The notes beneath the pieces are model-generated. The model did not search any database, was not told the origin of the DNA, and worked only from the letters and a program-made list of their open reading frames with translations. Both the position numbers and the translations under genes were made by a program. A DNA stretch of 32,313 nucleotides from Pseudomonadota bacterium (GTDB taxonomy: Bacteria; Desulfobacterota; Desulfovibrionia; Desulfovibrionales; Desulfovibrionaceae): NCBI GenBank assembly GCA_023426275.1, contig JAFABC010000092.1, positions 1-32,313 of the forward strand, read 5' to 3'. How positions within the stretch are numbered: the stretch's first letter is position 1; the number at the start of each line of letters is the position of its first letter. Below are positions 13,664 through 22,172 of this stretch, in pieces.

Positions 13664-15958
13664 CTATCGACGCAGCAGGCGCAGGCCGTTGCCGATGACG
13701 AGCAGGCTTGTGCCCATATCCGCGAAGACGGCCAGCAGCATGGAACCGTAGCCGGCCACCGTCAGCCCCAGCACCAGCGCCTTGAGCCCCAGGGCCAGGG
13801 TGATGTTCTGGCGCAGCACGGCCACCGTGGCCCGCGACAGGCGGATGAAGGCGGCCAGCTTGCGGGGGTCGTCGTCCATGATGGCCACGTCGGCCGTTTC
13901 GATGGCCGCGTCGGCCCCGGCCGCGCCCATGGCGAAGCCGATGTCGGCCCGGGCCAGGGCCGGGGCGTCGTTGATGCCGTCGCCGACCATGGCCACGAGC
14001 CCCTTGCCGCCATGGTCCTGGCGCAGACTCTCCACAACGCGGGCCTTGTCCTCGGGCAGCTGGTCGCCCCGGGCCGTGTCGATGCCGGCCTCGGCCGCGA
14101 TGGCCGTGGCGGTCTGCGTGTTGTCGCCGGAAAGCAGCAAGGTGGAGACGCCGAGGTCCGACAGCGCGGCCACGGCCTCCCGGCTGTGCGGGCGCAGGGC
14201 GTCGGCGGCGGCGAAGATGGCCCGCACCGCCGTGTCGTCGGCCAGCAGCACGGTCGTCTTGCCGGCGCGCTCCAGGCCGGTCAGCCGTTCCTCGATGGCC
14301 GGCGAGCACAGGCCGAGGCGTTCGATGAGCCGGTGGTTGCCCAGATGGTAGGTCCGGCCGTCCACGACGCCGCGAACGCCCAGGCCGGGCAGGGCGGTAA
14401 AGTCGGTCACGTGGCGGGGCGTTATTCCGTCATCGCCGGCGGCCCGGGCCACGGCCCGGGACACGGGATGGTCCGAACGCGCGGCCAGACTCGCGGCCAC
14501 GGCCCGGTTGTCGGCGGCGTCGCCGGCCAGGGAGTCGAAATCCGTTTGCACCGGCCGGCCCGTGGTCACGGTGCCGGTCTTGTCCAGGGCCACCACCTTG
14601 ATGGCGTGTCCCTGCTCCAGAAAAAGTCCGCCCTTGACCAGGATGCCGCGCCGGGCGGCCGCGGCCAGTCCGCTGACCACGGAGACCGGCGTGGAGATGA
14701 CCAGGGCGCACGGGCAGGCGATGACCAAAATGACCAGCCCCTTGTAGATCCAGTCGGCGAAACCGCCGCCCCAGACCAGCGGCGGCACCACGGCCAGGGC
14801 CACGGCCGCGACGAAAACCGCCGGGGTGTAGATGGCCGCGAATTTGTCCACAAAGCGCTTGGTGGTCGCTTCCTTGCCCGGCGAGGCGATGACGGCCCGG
14901 GTGATGCGCGCCAGGGTGGAGTTGTCGGCCAGGGCCGTGCTGGTGAAGACCAGTTCGCCCTCCTGATTGATCGCGCCGGCGAAAAGCTGGTCGCCGGGGC
15001 CTTTTTCCACGGGCAGGCTTTCGCCGGTGATGGGCGACTGGTCCATGGACGAGCGGCCGGCCGTGACCACGCCGTCCAGGGGCACGCGTTCGCCGGGTCG
15101 CAGGCGGATGACCGCCCCCATGGACACATCCTTGGCCGGGGTCACGGCAAAAGATCCGTCGGGCTGGCGCACGGTCGCCTCGTCGGGGGCCAGGGCCAGC
15201 AGGGAGGAGACCGCCTGCTGGGCCCTTGTCAGGGACACGGATTCGAGCTGTTCGGCGATGGCGAAGAGCACCATGACCATGGCCGCCTCGGGAAACTGGC
15301 CGAGCAGCAGCGCGCCCGTGGCCGCGATGCTCATGAGCGCGTTGATGTTGAGCTCGCGCCGGGTCAGGGCAATCCAGCCCTTTTTGTAGATGGGCAGGGC
15401 GCAGGCCAGCATGGCGGCCACGGCGCAGGCCAGGGGCAGCCAGGGCGTGGCGAATTGCAGCCAGTCGGCCACTTCGGCCGCCACGGCCACGGCCAGGGCG
15501 GCTCCCTGTACCGGCGTCACCCACGGGCCGGCGGATTTGGCCTCCAGGCGCGGCGGCCCGCCGGCCGTGACCGGTTCGGCCTCCATGCCGAGGGCCGCGA
15601 TGGCGGCCACGATGCCGATGGTGTCGGGCAGGTCGTGGTGCACCGTCAGCTCCCGGGCGAGCAGGTTGAAGCGCAGCCCGACCACGCCGGGCATCCCGCC
15701 CAGGGCCTTGCGGATCATGGCCTCTTCCATGGGACAGTCCATGGCTTCGATGCGAAAGACGTCCTGTCTGGCCGCCGGGCCGATGGGCGCATCCTCCCGG
15801 GGCGCGGCCGGCTCCGGCGGCGCGCTTTGGCAGCTTCCCCCGCAGCAGCAGGGGGCCTGTCCGGGAAACGGGGCGGCCGGAGCGGGGATGTGGTCGTGTG
15901 CGTGGGGGGCGTGCCCGTGGGGCCGGTCCTGGTCGTGGGCGTGCTTGTGGTCGTGCAT
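13664..15958 (-). CDS. Zn/Cd/Pb-exporting P1B-type ATPase (ZntA/CadA-like)
   Basis: This 764-residue inner-membrane ATPase should pump divalent soft metals out of the cytoplasm. In order it has a His-rich start (HDHKHAHDQDRPHGH), a Cys cluster CCCGGSC near residue 37, one heavy-metal-associated domain with MDCPMEE (Cys75), membrane helices, and the actuator TGES. The metal site CPC follows (Cys415, Cys417), then DKTGT with the phosphorylated Asp459, the HP motif SDHPVS and the hinge VGDGINDAPAL. The last helix carries Asp747 (ADMGTS), matching the conserved aspartate of the Zn/Cd/Pb (P1B-2) class and arguing against a copper pump. The N-terminal motif has Glu-Glu in place of the usual second cysteine, as seen in some cadmium pumps. 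It is divergent from a CadR/PbrR-like regulator with a shared operator. Confidence 0.94.
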   Translation of the reverse strand: MHDHKHAHDQDRPHGHAPHAHDHIPAPAAPFPGQAPCCCGGSCQSAPPEPAAPREDAPIGPAARQDVFRIEAMDCPMEEAMIRKALGGMPGVVGLRFNLLARELTVHHDLPDTIGIVAAIAALGMEAEPVTAGGPPRLEAKSAGPWVTPVQGAALAVAVAAEVADWLQFATPWLPLACAVAAMLACALPIYKKGWIALTRRELNINALMSIAATGALLLGQFPEAAMVMVLFAIAEQLESVSLTRAQQAVSSLLALAPDEATVRQPDGSFAVTPAKDVSMGAVIRLRPGERVPLDGVVTAGRSSMDQSPITGESLPVEKGPGDQLFAGAINQEGELVFTSTALADNSTLARITRAVIASPGKEATTKRFVDKFAAIYTPAVFVAAVALAVVPPLVWGGGFADWIYKGLVILVIACPCALVISTPVSVVSGLAAAARRGILVKGGLFLEQGHAIKVVALDKTGTVTTGRPVQTDFDSLAGDAADNRAVAASLAARSDHPVSRAVARAAGDDGITPRHVTDFTALPGLGVRGVVDGRTYHLGNHRLIERLGLCSPAIEERLTGLERAGKTTVLLADDTAVRAIFAAADALRPHSREAVAALSDLGVSTLLLSGDNTQTATAIAAEAGIDTARGDQLPEDKARVVESLRQDHGGKGLVAMVGDGINDAPALARADIGFAMGAAGADAAIETADVAIMDDDPRKLAAFIRLSRATVAVLRQNITLALGLKALVLGLTVAGYGSMLLAVFADMGTSLLVIGNGLRLLRR

Positions 15959-15987
15959 GGCGCTTTCTCCTTGCCTTGGTCCCCTTC

Positions 15988-16018
15988 ATGAGACACCTTG
16001 GAGCCACTCCAAGGTCAA
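15988..16018 (-). promoter_or_regulatory. MerR-type promoter/operator for the metal ATPase
   Basis: On the minus strand, -35 TTGACC (16013-16018) and -10-like TCTCAT (15988-15993) are separated by 19 bases. The spacer holds a perfect dyad with arms ACCTTGGAG and CTCCAAGGT around a 3-base centre (15995-16015). A stretched spacer covered by a dyad is the classic design on which MerR-family activators act by DNA distortion. It lies 30 bases before the ATPase start and 29 bases before the divergent regulator gene. Confidence 0.88.
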
Positions 16019-16043
16019 GCCATTTCTTGCAGGAGGTGCGGGT

Positions 16044-16475
16044 ATGCGCATTGGCGAGCTGGCCCGGCGCACGGGCTGCCGGCCGGACACCATCCGCTAT
16101 TATGAAAAAGAGGGGCTGCTGGCCGAGCCGGCGCGCAGCGACGGCAACTACCGGCTCTATGACGCCACGCATCTGGCCCGGCTGACGTTTATCCGCAATT
16201 GCCGGGCGCTGGAGATGAACCTGGGGGAAATCCGGGCGCTTTTGGCCCTGCTGGACGGCGCGGCCGGGGATTGCGCCGAGGTCCGGGCCGTGCTCGACGC
16301 CCACATCGGGCAGATCACCGAGCGCATCGGCCGGTTGCAGGTGCTCATGGCCCAGCTGTCCGCCCTGCGGGACTGCTGCACCGGCGGTTCGCCCGTGGAG
16401 CAGTGCGGCATCATCCGGGAGCTGACAACCGCGGAACCGGGAGGCCGTCCCCCCGGTTCCGATGGCGCGGCCTAG
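16044..16475 (+). CDS. MerR-family metal regulator, CadR/PbrR-like
   Basis: This 143-residue regulator starts at ATG 16044 behind AGGAGG (16031-16036). The N-terminal winged helix is typical MerR (MRIGELARRTGCRPDTIRYY, then EKEGLL and NYRLYD). A dimerisation helix follows (about 80-110), then a C-terminal metal loop. Cysteines at 77 (GDC), 112 (RDCC) and 121 (EQCGII) occupy the positions used by CadR/PbrR for Cd, Pb or Zn. The spacing between the last two is slightly longer than I recall for CadR. It should repress and, with metal, activate the divergent ATPase promoter at 15988-16018. Its TAG stop overlaps the stop of the convergent ABC transporter gene. Confidence 0.92.
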   Translation: MRIGELARRTGCRPDTIRYYEKEGLLAEPARSDGNYRLYDATHLARLTFIRNCRALEMNLGEIRALLALLDGAAGDCAEVRAVLDAHIGQITERIGRLQVLMAQLSALRDCCTGGSPVEQCGIIRELTTAEPGGRPPGSDGAA

Positions 16476-18205
16476 GCGGCGACTTCGCTTTCGGCCAGAC
16501 GGAAGGGCGCGTCCGGGCCCGCCGATGGCGCGAAGCGGAGCACGCGCTGGTGGAAGGCGGCCAGGGCCGGGCGGTGGGCGATGCTGATGATGGTCGTGTC
16601 CGGCAGGCGGGACACGAGCAGGGCGTAGAGTTCCTTTTCGGAGGCCTCGTCCAGGGCCGAGGTGGCCTCGTCGCAAAAAAGCCAGCGCGGGGCCAGGAGC
16701 AGGGCCCGGGCAAAGGCCAGTCGCTGCTGTTCGCCAACGGAGAGTTCCTGGCTCCAGTGGCGTTCCTCGTCGAGGCGGGCGGTCAGGTGCGGCAGGCCGC
16801 AGGCGGTCAGCTCGGCGGCGATGCGCTCCGGGCCGTGCGCCGTGGCGGCGTCGGGATAGGCCACGGCCTCGGCCAGGGTGGCGATGGGCAGGTAGGGCCG
16901 CTGGGGCAGAAACAGGACGCGTTCGTCCGCCGGCATGGTCAGCCGGCCCGTGGCAAAGGGCCAGATGCCGCCGATGGCCCGAAACAGCGTGGACTTGCCG
17001 CAGCCCGACGGGCCGGCCACCATGACCCGCTGGCCCGGCTCCACGGAGAAGGACGTCCTGGCCAGCAGGGTGGCGCCGTCCGGCAGGCGCAGGGTGAGGT
17101 CCTCGACGGTCAGCCCCCGGCCGTCGGTGCGAAGCGTCCGGGCGATGCCCGCGCCCCGGTGGGCTTCCAGGGCGTCCAGGGCGGTGGCGAACCCGGTCAG
17201 ACGGTCGACCGTGGCTTTCCACTCGGCCAGCTGGGTGTACGCGCTGATGAACCAGGACAGGGCCGTTTGCACCTGTCCGAAGGCCGAAACCGTCTGCATG
17301 AGCCCGCCGAGCTGGATGGCCCCGGAGAAGTAGCGCGGCGCGGCCACGAGAAAGGGAAAGATGATGGCGGCCTGGGAATAGCCGGCCGAAAACCAGGTCA
17401 GGCGTTTCTGGCGGCGCATGATGGCCCACCAGTTGGACACCACGTTGGCGAAGCGGCCGGCCAGTCCCCGACCTTCCCGGACCTCGCCGCCGTAGAGGGC
17501 GATGGCTTCGGCGTTTTCGCGTACCCGCACGAGATTGTAACGGAAATCGGCTTCGTAGCGCTGCTGGAAGAAGTTGAGGCGAATCAGCGGCCGGCCGATC
17601 AGGTGGGTCAGCAGGGAGCCGACGCCGGCGTAGACCAGGGCGGCCCAGAGCATGGAGCCCGGGATGGGCAGGTGCAAAATGTGGATGGCGCCGGACAGGT
17701 TCCAGAGGATGACGGAAAACGAGATCAGGGACACCACCGATTCGAGAAAGCCGAGCGTCAGGGACAGGGTTTGTTCGACAAAACCGTTGATGTCCTCGCT
17801 GATGCGCTGGTCGGGGTTGTCGGTCAGGCCGTTTTCGAAGCGCAGGCGGTAGGCGTTGTGGGCGTCGAGCCAGCGGGCGGCATAGCGTTCGGTGAGCCAG
17901 CGTCGCCAGCGGATTTGCAGCATCTGGCGCAGGTAGATCTGGTAGACGGCCACGATGATGAACAGGGTGGCCAGGATGGCGAACCGGCCGAACAGCCGGA
18001 AGAAGGCATCGATGTTTTTTTGCTGCAACGAGTTGTAAAACAGGTTGTTCCACTCGTTGAACAGCACGTTGAGATACACGATGCCCAGGCTCATGCCGAT
18101 GATGACGGCCAGGAGCAGGCCGGATTTGAACCGCTCCTCGCTTTTCCAGTACGGCCTGGTCAGCCTCCACAGATCGGATAGAAAGCGCCGCTTGTTCGCG
18201 GGCAT
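16472..18205 (-). CDS. SbmA/YddA-like ABC transporter, permease and ATPase fused
   Basis: This 577-residue protein starts at ATG 18205 (MPANKRRFLSDLW), with AGGAGT at 18212-18217. The N-terminal part (about 20-320) is the ABC_membrane_2/SbmA-BacA type membrane domain. It shows WNNLFYNSLQQKNIDAFF, RWRRWLTERYAARWLD, NPDQRISEDI and FRYNLVRVRENAEAIALYGGE. The C-terminal ATPase has Walker A AGPSGCGKST, signature LSVGEQQRL and Walker B LFCDEATSALDE. This YddA/ABCD-like family is associated with uptake or export of peptides, vitamin B12 or fatty-acyl compounds; the substrate here cannot be told. It is convergent with, and overlaps the stop of, the metal regulator gene, so it is probably not part of the metal system. 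Confidence 0.9.
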   Translation of the reverse strand: MPANKRRFLSDLWRLTRPYWKSEERFKSGLLLAVIIGMSLGIVYLNVLFNEWNNLFYNSLQQKNIDAFFRLFGRFAILATLFIIVAVYQIYLRQMLQIRWRRWLTERYAARWLDAHNAYRLRFENGLTDNPDQRISEDINGFVEQTLSLTLGFLESVVSLISFSVILWNLSGAIHILHLPIPGSMLWAALVYAGVGSLLTHLIGRPLIRLNFFQQRYEADFRYNLVRVRENAEAIALYGGEVREGRGLAGRFANVVSNWWAIMRRQKRLTWFSAGYSQAAIIFPFLVAAPRYFSGAIQLGGLMQTVSAFGQVQTALSWFISAYTQLAEWKATVDRLTGFATALDALEAHRGAGIARTLRTDGRGLTVEDLTLRLPDGATLLARTSFSVEPGQRVMVAGPSGCGKSTLFRAIGGIWPFATGRLTMPADERVLFLPQRPYLPIATLAEAVAYPDAATAHGPERIAAELTACGLPHLTARLDEERHWSQELSVGEQQRLAFARALLLAPRWLFCDEATSALDEASEKELYALLVSRLPDTTIISIAHRPALAAFHQRVLRFAPSAGPDAPFRLAESEVAA

Positions 18206-18321
18206 GGAGAGACTCCTGTTGCGGGTGCAGGGCGCGGTGGCGCGGACCGTCACCCTCTAGTCACTTGGCCGGGGCGAGGCAACCGCAAGGCCGTGTCGGC
18301 GGCATGAAATATGGTTCATCA

Positions 18322-18359
18322 ATGAACAAAGCGGCCGTCTCCCCGGGGGAAACGGCCGC
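18322..18359 (-). terminator. Predicted terminator of the porin gene
   Basis: The stem GCGGCCGT (18331-18338) pairs with ACGGCCGC (18352-18359), extended inside by CCCC/GGGG. On the minus strand it is followed by TTTGTT. It lies about 30 bases after the porin stop. The T-run is short, so efficiency is uncertain. Confidence 0.65.
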
Positions 18360-18388
18360 CTTGTCAGGTTCGCGTCCCGGAGGACGGA

Positions 18389-19867
18389 TCAGTAGCGGTA
18401 GGTGAAGCCGACGGACACCTTCCAGGTGTCGGCGTCGGCGGCCCGGTTGGCCAGACGGCTGCCCCAGACGCTTTTCTGGAACTGGCCGTGGGCCCAGCCG
18501 GTTTCGATGCGTGCGGCCAGATTCTCGTAGATCATGTACTGGCTGTCGAGGTTGATGCCCATGGCGTACTCGTTGGTGGTCAGGTCGCGGCCCATCTGGA
18601 AGTAGGGATTGGAGCCGATCAGCTCGTTGAGGGTGCGGATGGCCCGGGGCGAGTTGTTGCCGTGGATGTAGGTGAAGGTCACGCGCTGGGACAGCTTTTC
18701 GACCAGGGTGACGTTGTTGAGCGACACGCCAAAGCCCATGGCGCCGACCGGGTCCATGCCCATGTTGGAGTTGCGGGCGAACACGGCGCTGTCGTCGAAC
18801 AGGAAGGAACCGCCCGGTCCCCAGTTGGGACGGGTGTGGGGCATGCGCTCGGAGCCGTTGGCCGTGGAGTTGTCCTCACCGGTGGACCACCAGCCGAAAA
18901 TCTGCGGGGTGAGCAGGTCCCAGCCGGTGTATTCCGCGCCGAGGTCGATAAACCAGCCCTGGCGGCGGCTTTTCTTGCGATCGCCGAGCGCCCCGCCGCC
19001 GTTGATCACGTCGGCGTAGAAGCGGAAGGGATCGAGCACGGACACTTCGAAGGCGCCGCCGACCCAGTAGTAGGGATTCTGGTTGTTCTTCCAGCCGGTG
19101 GGGCCGACGAGGGTGCCGGCCGAGAGCAGGTCCTCGGCGTAGGAGGCTTCGCCGAAGGACGAGGCGTAGGCGTTGTAGTAGCCGGCCTTGGACCCGGCCA
19201 TGGAGAACACGCCCCAGGGCGTGGCCTTGAGGCCGGGCACGGTCACGGGCAGGCTCAGGATGTAGAAATCCAGCTCGTCGTCGACCTGCGTCGTGGTGGT
19301 GTCATAGGTGCGGTTGGTATCGATGAGGCGGGCGAACCCGGCGTTGATGGCCAGGGTGTCCGGGATCAGCTGGGCCTTGACGAGCAGGGCGGCGGCCCAG
19401 TCGGTAAAAACGATGCTGTCGTTGAAAAGCGCGCTCTGGGGCAGGGCCGTGGGCTGGAGCCCCGCGTCGATCTCGATGTCCGTGCCCGGATAGGTGAACT
19501 GCAGGTAGGCCTGATAGACCTGGATGGCCACATCGGGATTGGCGGCGGTGTAGGGGCCGTGTCCCCAGGTGTTGTCCACCTTGGTGGCCAGACGGAACTT
19601 CAGGTTCTCCCCGGCGATGAAGTCGGTGCGCACCCGGATGCGCTGCCAGATTTCAAAGGTATCTTCGGTCTTGGTGCCGGCCTTGGTCCAGGTGGGCGTG
19701 TTGGACGTCCAGGCGGGATCGTTCCAGCCGGTAAAGTTGTGTCCGCTGAAGTAGACGCCGTAGACGCGGGAATCGCCCGTGACGCGCACCTGCGTTTCGG
19801 CCCGGACCAGCGTGGCCAGACCGGTCAGGAGCAGGGCCATAAGGACCGGCACGATACAACGTTTCAT
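18389..19867 (-). CDS. Outer-membrane porin, Desulfovibrio homotrimeric type
   Basis: This 492-residue protein starts at ATG 19867 (MKRCIVPVLMALLLTGLATLVRA...), with AAGGAGA a few bases upstream. The signal peptide is about 23 residues, ending VRAE. The mature part is rich in alternating aromatic and polar beta strands (VRVTGDSRVYGVYFSG, FEIWQRIRVRTDFIAGENLKFRLA) and ends with the outer-membrane aromatic signature WKVSVGFTYRY. The pattern and length match the major homotrimeric porins of Desulfovibrio. It would give passive passage of small ions and solutes across the outer membrane. It lies downstream of hydB on the same strand but across a 462-base gap, so it probably has its own promoter. 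Confidence 0.9.
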   Translation of the reverse strand: MKRCIVPVLMALLLTGLATLVRAETQVRVTGDSRVYGVYFSGHNFTGWNDPAWTSNTPTWTKAGTKTEDTFEIWQRIRVRTDFIAGENLKFRLATKVDNTWGHGPYTAANPDVAIQVYQAYLQFTYPGTDIEIDAGLQPTALPQSALFNDSIVFTDWAAALLVKAQLIPDTLAINAGFARLIDTNRTYDTTTTQVDDELDFYILSLPVTVPGLKATPWGVFSMAGSKAGYYNAYASSFGEASYAEDLLSAGTLVGPTGWKNNQNPYYWVGGAFEVSVLDPFRFYADVINGGGALGDRKKSRRQGWFIDLGAEYTGWDLLTPQIFGWWSTGEDNSTANGSERMPHTRPNWGPGGSFLFDDSAVFARNSNMGMDPVGAMGFGVSLNNVTLVEKLSQRVTFTYIHGNNSPRAIRTLNELIGSNPYFQMGRDLTTNEYAMGINLDSQYMIYENLAARIETGWAHGQFQKSVWGSRLANRAADADTWKVSVGFTYRY

Positions 19868-20329
19868 AAGTCTCCTTCCTCGTGTTGCGGGTTGCTCCAT
19901 ACGGTGTCCGGGAGCGGACGGTTCCCGGGTACCGTTTGCCATGCGCGTCGGAAGCCGAAACGCGTGGCGAACGCGTCCGGCGGTTGGTCAATGGCGCATC
20001 ATCGCGGCGCACGGATAAGGAGGCAGAACGAGGAACCATGCGCCGCATCGTTGCCGGGTGGCCCTTTCTGGCGACAAGGCGTCGGACACAGGACATCCAC
20101 GCCGAAGACACGGCCTGGTACGGTCGTACTTCGTTTCTATCGCAACCAATTGGGGGGCACGTAACAGCGGACGCGCCGGGATACTTGATTTGACAAATGA
20201 AGTAAAGACGTGCCGGCAAAGCCGGTTGCAGACGCGGGCGGGCGGTGTTGCGCAACAGGAAGATGGTGACGCCGTCGAACCCTGGGGTCAGGCCGGCCCT
20301 TGCCGCGGGTCCGGGCGGCGGGAAAACGG
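19868..20329. other. Intergenic gap between porin and hydB (462 bases)
   Basis: No gene is supported here. The only distinct feature is a short AT-rich tract at about 20183-20213 containing the near-dyad GATTTGACAAATGA. It could carry the porin promoter, but I could not assign convincing -35/-10 boxes at good spacing on the minus strand. Several short frames on the plus strand have no start-site support or recognisable sequence. Confidence 0.5.
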
Positions 20330-20704
20330 TTATTCGTAGGGGTAGGGTTCGGCCTCGAACTCCCTGGCCCGGGCGGTGGGGTACAGTCCCTTGGCCTTGA
20401 GGGCGGCGAGGTCCTTGGAGCGGTCCACCCAGGTGGTGTGGAGCAGGTGTTCGGATTCGTGGGACAGGGGCTCCTTGAGGAAGTCCTTGTAGAGCGTGAT
20501 GACCTGCGCGTTGTCCTGGGAGGCCCGGACGGGGAAGGCGGCGTCGGCGCCGTAGACGCCGTTTACGCGGTCCATCATGTATTCCTTGAGTTGCTTGGCC
20601 GCGGCAACGGCCCGGCCGGTCAGGCGCAGGCCGATGAGCGCGCCGCCGGTCAGCAGGCAGGCGGTCTTGAGAAAGCCGCGCCGGGTGGTGGCGAGTAGCG
20701 ACAT
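20330..20704 (-). CDS. hydB: Periplasmic [FeFe]-hydrogenase small subunit
   Basis: This 124-residue protein begins with a twin-arginine signal (TTRRGFLKTA, Arg8-Arg9, followed by a hydrophobic stretch to about residue 35). The mature chain has KQLKEYMMDRVNGVYGADA, FPVRASQDNAQV and the end PYPYE, all typical of Desulfovibrio HydB. The small subunit wraps around HydA. It provides the Tat signal for the pair, because HydA lacks one, so the folded heterodimer is exported together. A strong AAGGAGGAG precedes the start, and hydA ends only 12 bases upstream. Confidence 0.96.
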   Translation of the reverse strand: MSLLATTRRGFLKTACLLTGGALIGLRLTGRAVAAAKQLKEYMMDRVNGVYGADAAFPVRASQDNAQVITLYKDFLKEPLSHESEHLLHTTWVDRSKDLAALKAKGLYPTARAREFEAEPYPYE

Positions 20705-20716
20705 GACGTCTCCTCC

Positions 20717-21982
20717 TTAGGCTTTTTGGGCGTCGTACAGGGCCAGGCGCTTTTTGAGCGAGGCGTAGAACCTGCTCGTGGCCCGGTTCATGGATTCGAG
20801 CACGGTCGGCATGACGGGCTGGCCGCCGCCCATGACGCAGCCGCCCGGGCAGGCCATGAACTCGATGAAGTGGTAGGGCGACTTGCCGGCTTTCACCTCT
20901 TCGCACACCTTGGCGAAGTTTTTGCCGCCGTTGACCACGGCCACCTTCACGTCCGTGCCGCCGATGGTGACCGTGGCTTCCATGATGCCGCCAAGACCGC
21001 GCACGGACTTGAAGTCCCAGCTTTGGGGCTGCTTTTTGGTCAGGGCCTGATAGGCGAAGCGCAGGGCCGCTTCCATGACGCCGCCGGACACGCCGAAGAT
21101 GGTGGCGCCGCCGGTGGACTCGCCCATGACCGCGTCGCGCTTGCCCGCGGCGATTTTCGGCAGGTCGATAGTGGCCTTTTGCAGCATGTAGGCCAGTTCG
21201 CGGGTGTTGATGGTGGCGTCGATGTCCCGAAAGCCGCTGGCATGGTATTCCGGCCGCATTCCTTCGAACTTCTTGGCCGTGCAGGGCATGATGGACACGG
21301 TGTAGACGTCCTTGGGGTCGTAGCCGAGCTGTTTGGCCCCGTAGGTCTTGGCCAGGGGGCCCATCATGCCGATGGGCGACTTGCACGAGGAGAAGTGGGG
21401 CAGCAGTTCCGGGTAGAAGGTCTCGGCGTACTTCTGCCAGCCGGGACAGCAGGAGGTGAATTGCGGCAGGGGCTTGTCGAGCTTTTTGGTGATGCGGGCC
21501 AGCAGTTCGGAGCCCTCTTCCCAGATGGTGACGTCGGCCGTGAACTCGTTGTCCCAGACGTTGTCGAAGCCGAGCTGTTCAAGGGCCGTCAGCATGTGTT
21601 CGGTGGTCACGCTCCCGAGGGGCAGGCCGAAGGGGTCGCTCAGGGCGTAGCGCACGGCCGGGGCGGGCATGGCGATGACCTTGACGTTTTTATCCTTGAG
21701 CTTGGCCTCGATCTCCGGGACGAAGGACACGGTCTCGTAGATGGCCGACACCGGGCAGTGGGTGAGGCACTGGCCGCAGTTGATGCAGGCGGCCGGGTCC
21801 ACCACCTTGTGGGGCTCGCCGGTCTCCCCGGTGATGGCCCCGGTCGGACAGTAGCCCAGGCAGGTGTCGCACCCGACGCATTTGGTTTCGTCGACCTGCA
21901 CGATGTAGGCGTTGTCGAGGTTCGACCCCGGCGGCGGCACCTTGGTTTCGTAGAAGATTTTTTCCATCTCGACACGGCTCAT
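20717..21982 (-). CDS. hydA: Periplasmic [FeFe]-hydrogenase large (catalytic) subunit
   Basis: This 421-residue protein starts at ATG 21982, with GGAGG at 21989-21993. Two [4Fe-4S] ferredoxin motifs are at Cys35/38/41/45 (CVGCDTCLGYCP) and Cys66/69/72/76 (CINCGQCLTHCP). The H-cluster motifs are TSCCPGW, MPCTAKK and the third motif EFMACPGGCVMGGGQP. These match the Desulfovibrio periplasmic enzyme, which oxidises H2 and passes electrons to periplasmic cytochrome c3. In the third motif the residue after GCV is Met, whereas I recall Cys in D. vulgaris/D. desulfuricans; that residue is not a cluster ligand. There is no signal peptide, consistent with hitchhiking on HydB. The maturation genes hydE, hydF and hydG are not in the window. 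Confidence 0.97.
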   Translation of the reverse strand: MSRVEMEKIFYETKVPPPGSNLDNAYIVQVDETKCVGCDTCLGYCPTGAITGETGEPHKVVDPAACINCGQCLTHCPVSAIYETVSFVPEIEAKLKDKNVKVIAMPAPAVRYALSDPFGLPLGSVTTEHMLTALEQLGFDNVWDNEFTADVTIWEEGSELLARITKKLDKPLPQFTSCCPGWQKYAETFYPELLPHFSSCKSPIGMMGPLAKTYGAKQLGYDPKDVYTVSIMPCTAKKFEGMRPEYHASGFRDIDATINTRELAYMLQKATIDLPKIAAGKRDAVMGESTGGATIFGVSGGVMEAALRFAYQALTKKQPQSWDFKSVRGLGGIMEATVTIGGTDVKVAVVNGGKNFAKVCEEVKAGKSPYHFIEFMACPGGCVMGGGQPVMPTVLESMNRATSRFYASLKKRLALYDAQKA

Positions 21983-22098
21983 ACGCAACCTCCGACGGTT
22001 AGACGGGTTTCCCAGGCGGGCGGGCGCTCCCGACAACGGGGGGCCCCGTCCGGCGATCCGGGCACAAACCCGGATGGAGCCTTTGCCTGGGTAAGAGT

Positions 22099-22172
22099 GC
22101 GCGAAATAAACGGCTTAAACAGATATTATTTTTATAAAAGTAACACGAAATTCAGATAGTATAAAAAATTAT
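22099..22172 (-). promoter_or_regulatory. AT-rich island upstream of hydA, likely promoter region
   Basis: This 70-base tract is strikingly AT-rich in a GC-rich window and lies about 120-190 bases before the hydA start. It contains the palindrome TTTTATAAAA (22130-22139) and several -10-like elements on the minus strand (TATACT, TATAAA). I could not pair them with a good -35 box, so the exact promoter is unresolved. Together with the GC-rich hairpins further right it accounts for the 408-base gap between 21983 and 22390. Confidence 0.5.

Noticed and set aside
13052..15991. A 979-codon plus-strand frame opposite the P-type ATPase
   Set aside because: It runs through ssb in a wrong frame, the terminator, a repeat and the antisense of the ATPase. 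It has no recognisable domain.
15390..16043. Long N-terminal extension of the MerR regulator
   Set aside because: The frame is simply open opposite the ATPase gene. ATG 16044 with AGGAGG gives the normal MerR start and length.
14430..18170. A 1246-codon minus-strand frame crossing the ATPase and the SbmA-like transporter
   Set aside because: It is an out-of-frame shadow of two genes and the regulator antisense; the real frames carry all the motifs.
20155..20180. GGGCACGTAACAGC as a second sigma-54 promoter on the plus strand
   Set aside because: The GG/GC spacing can be forced, but consensus bases are lacking and no plus-strand gene follows.
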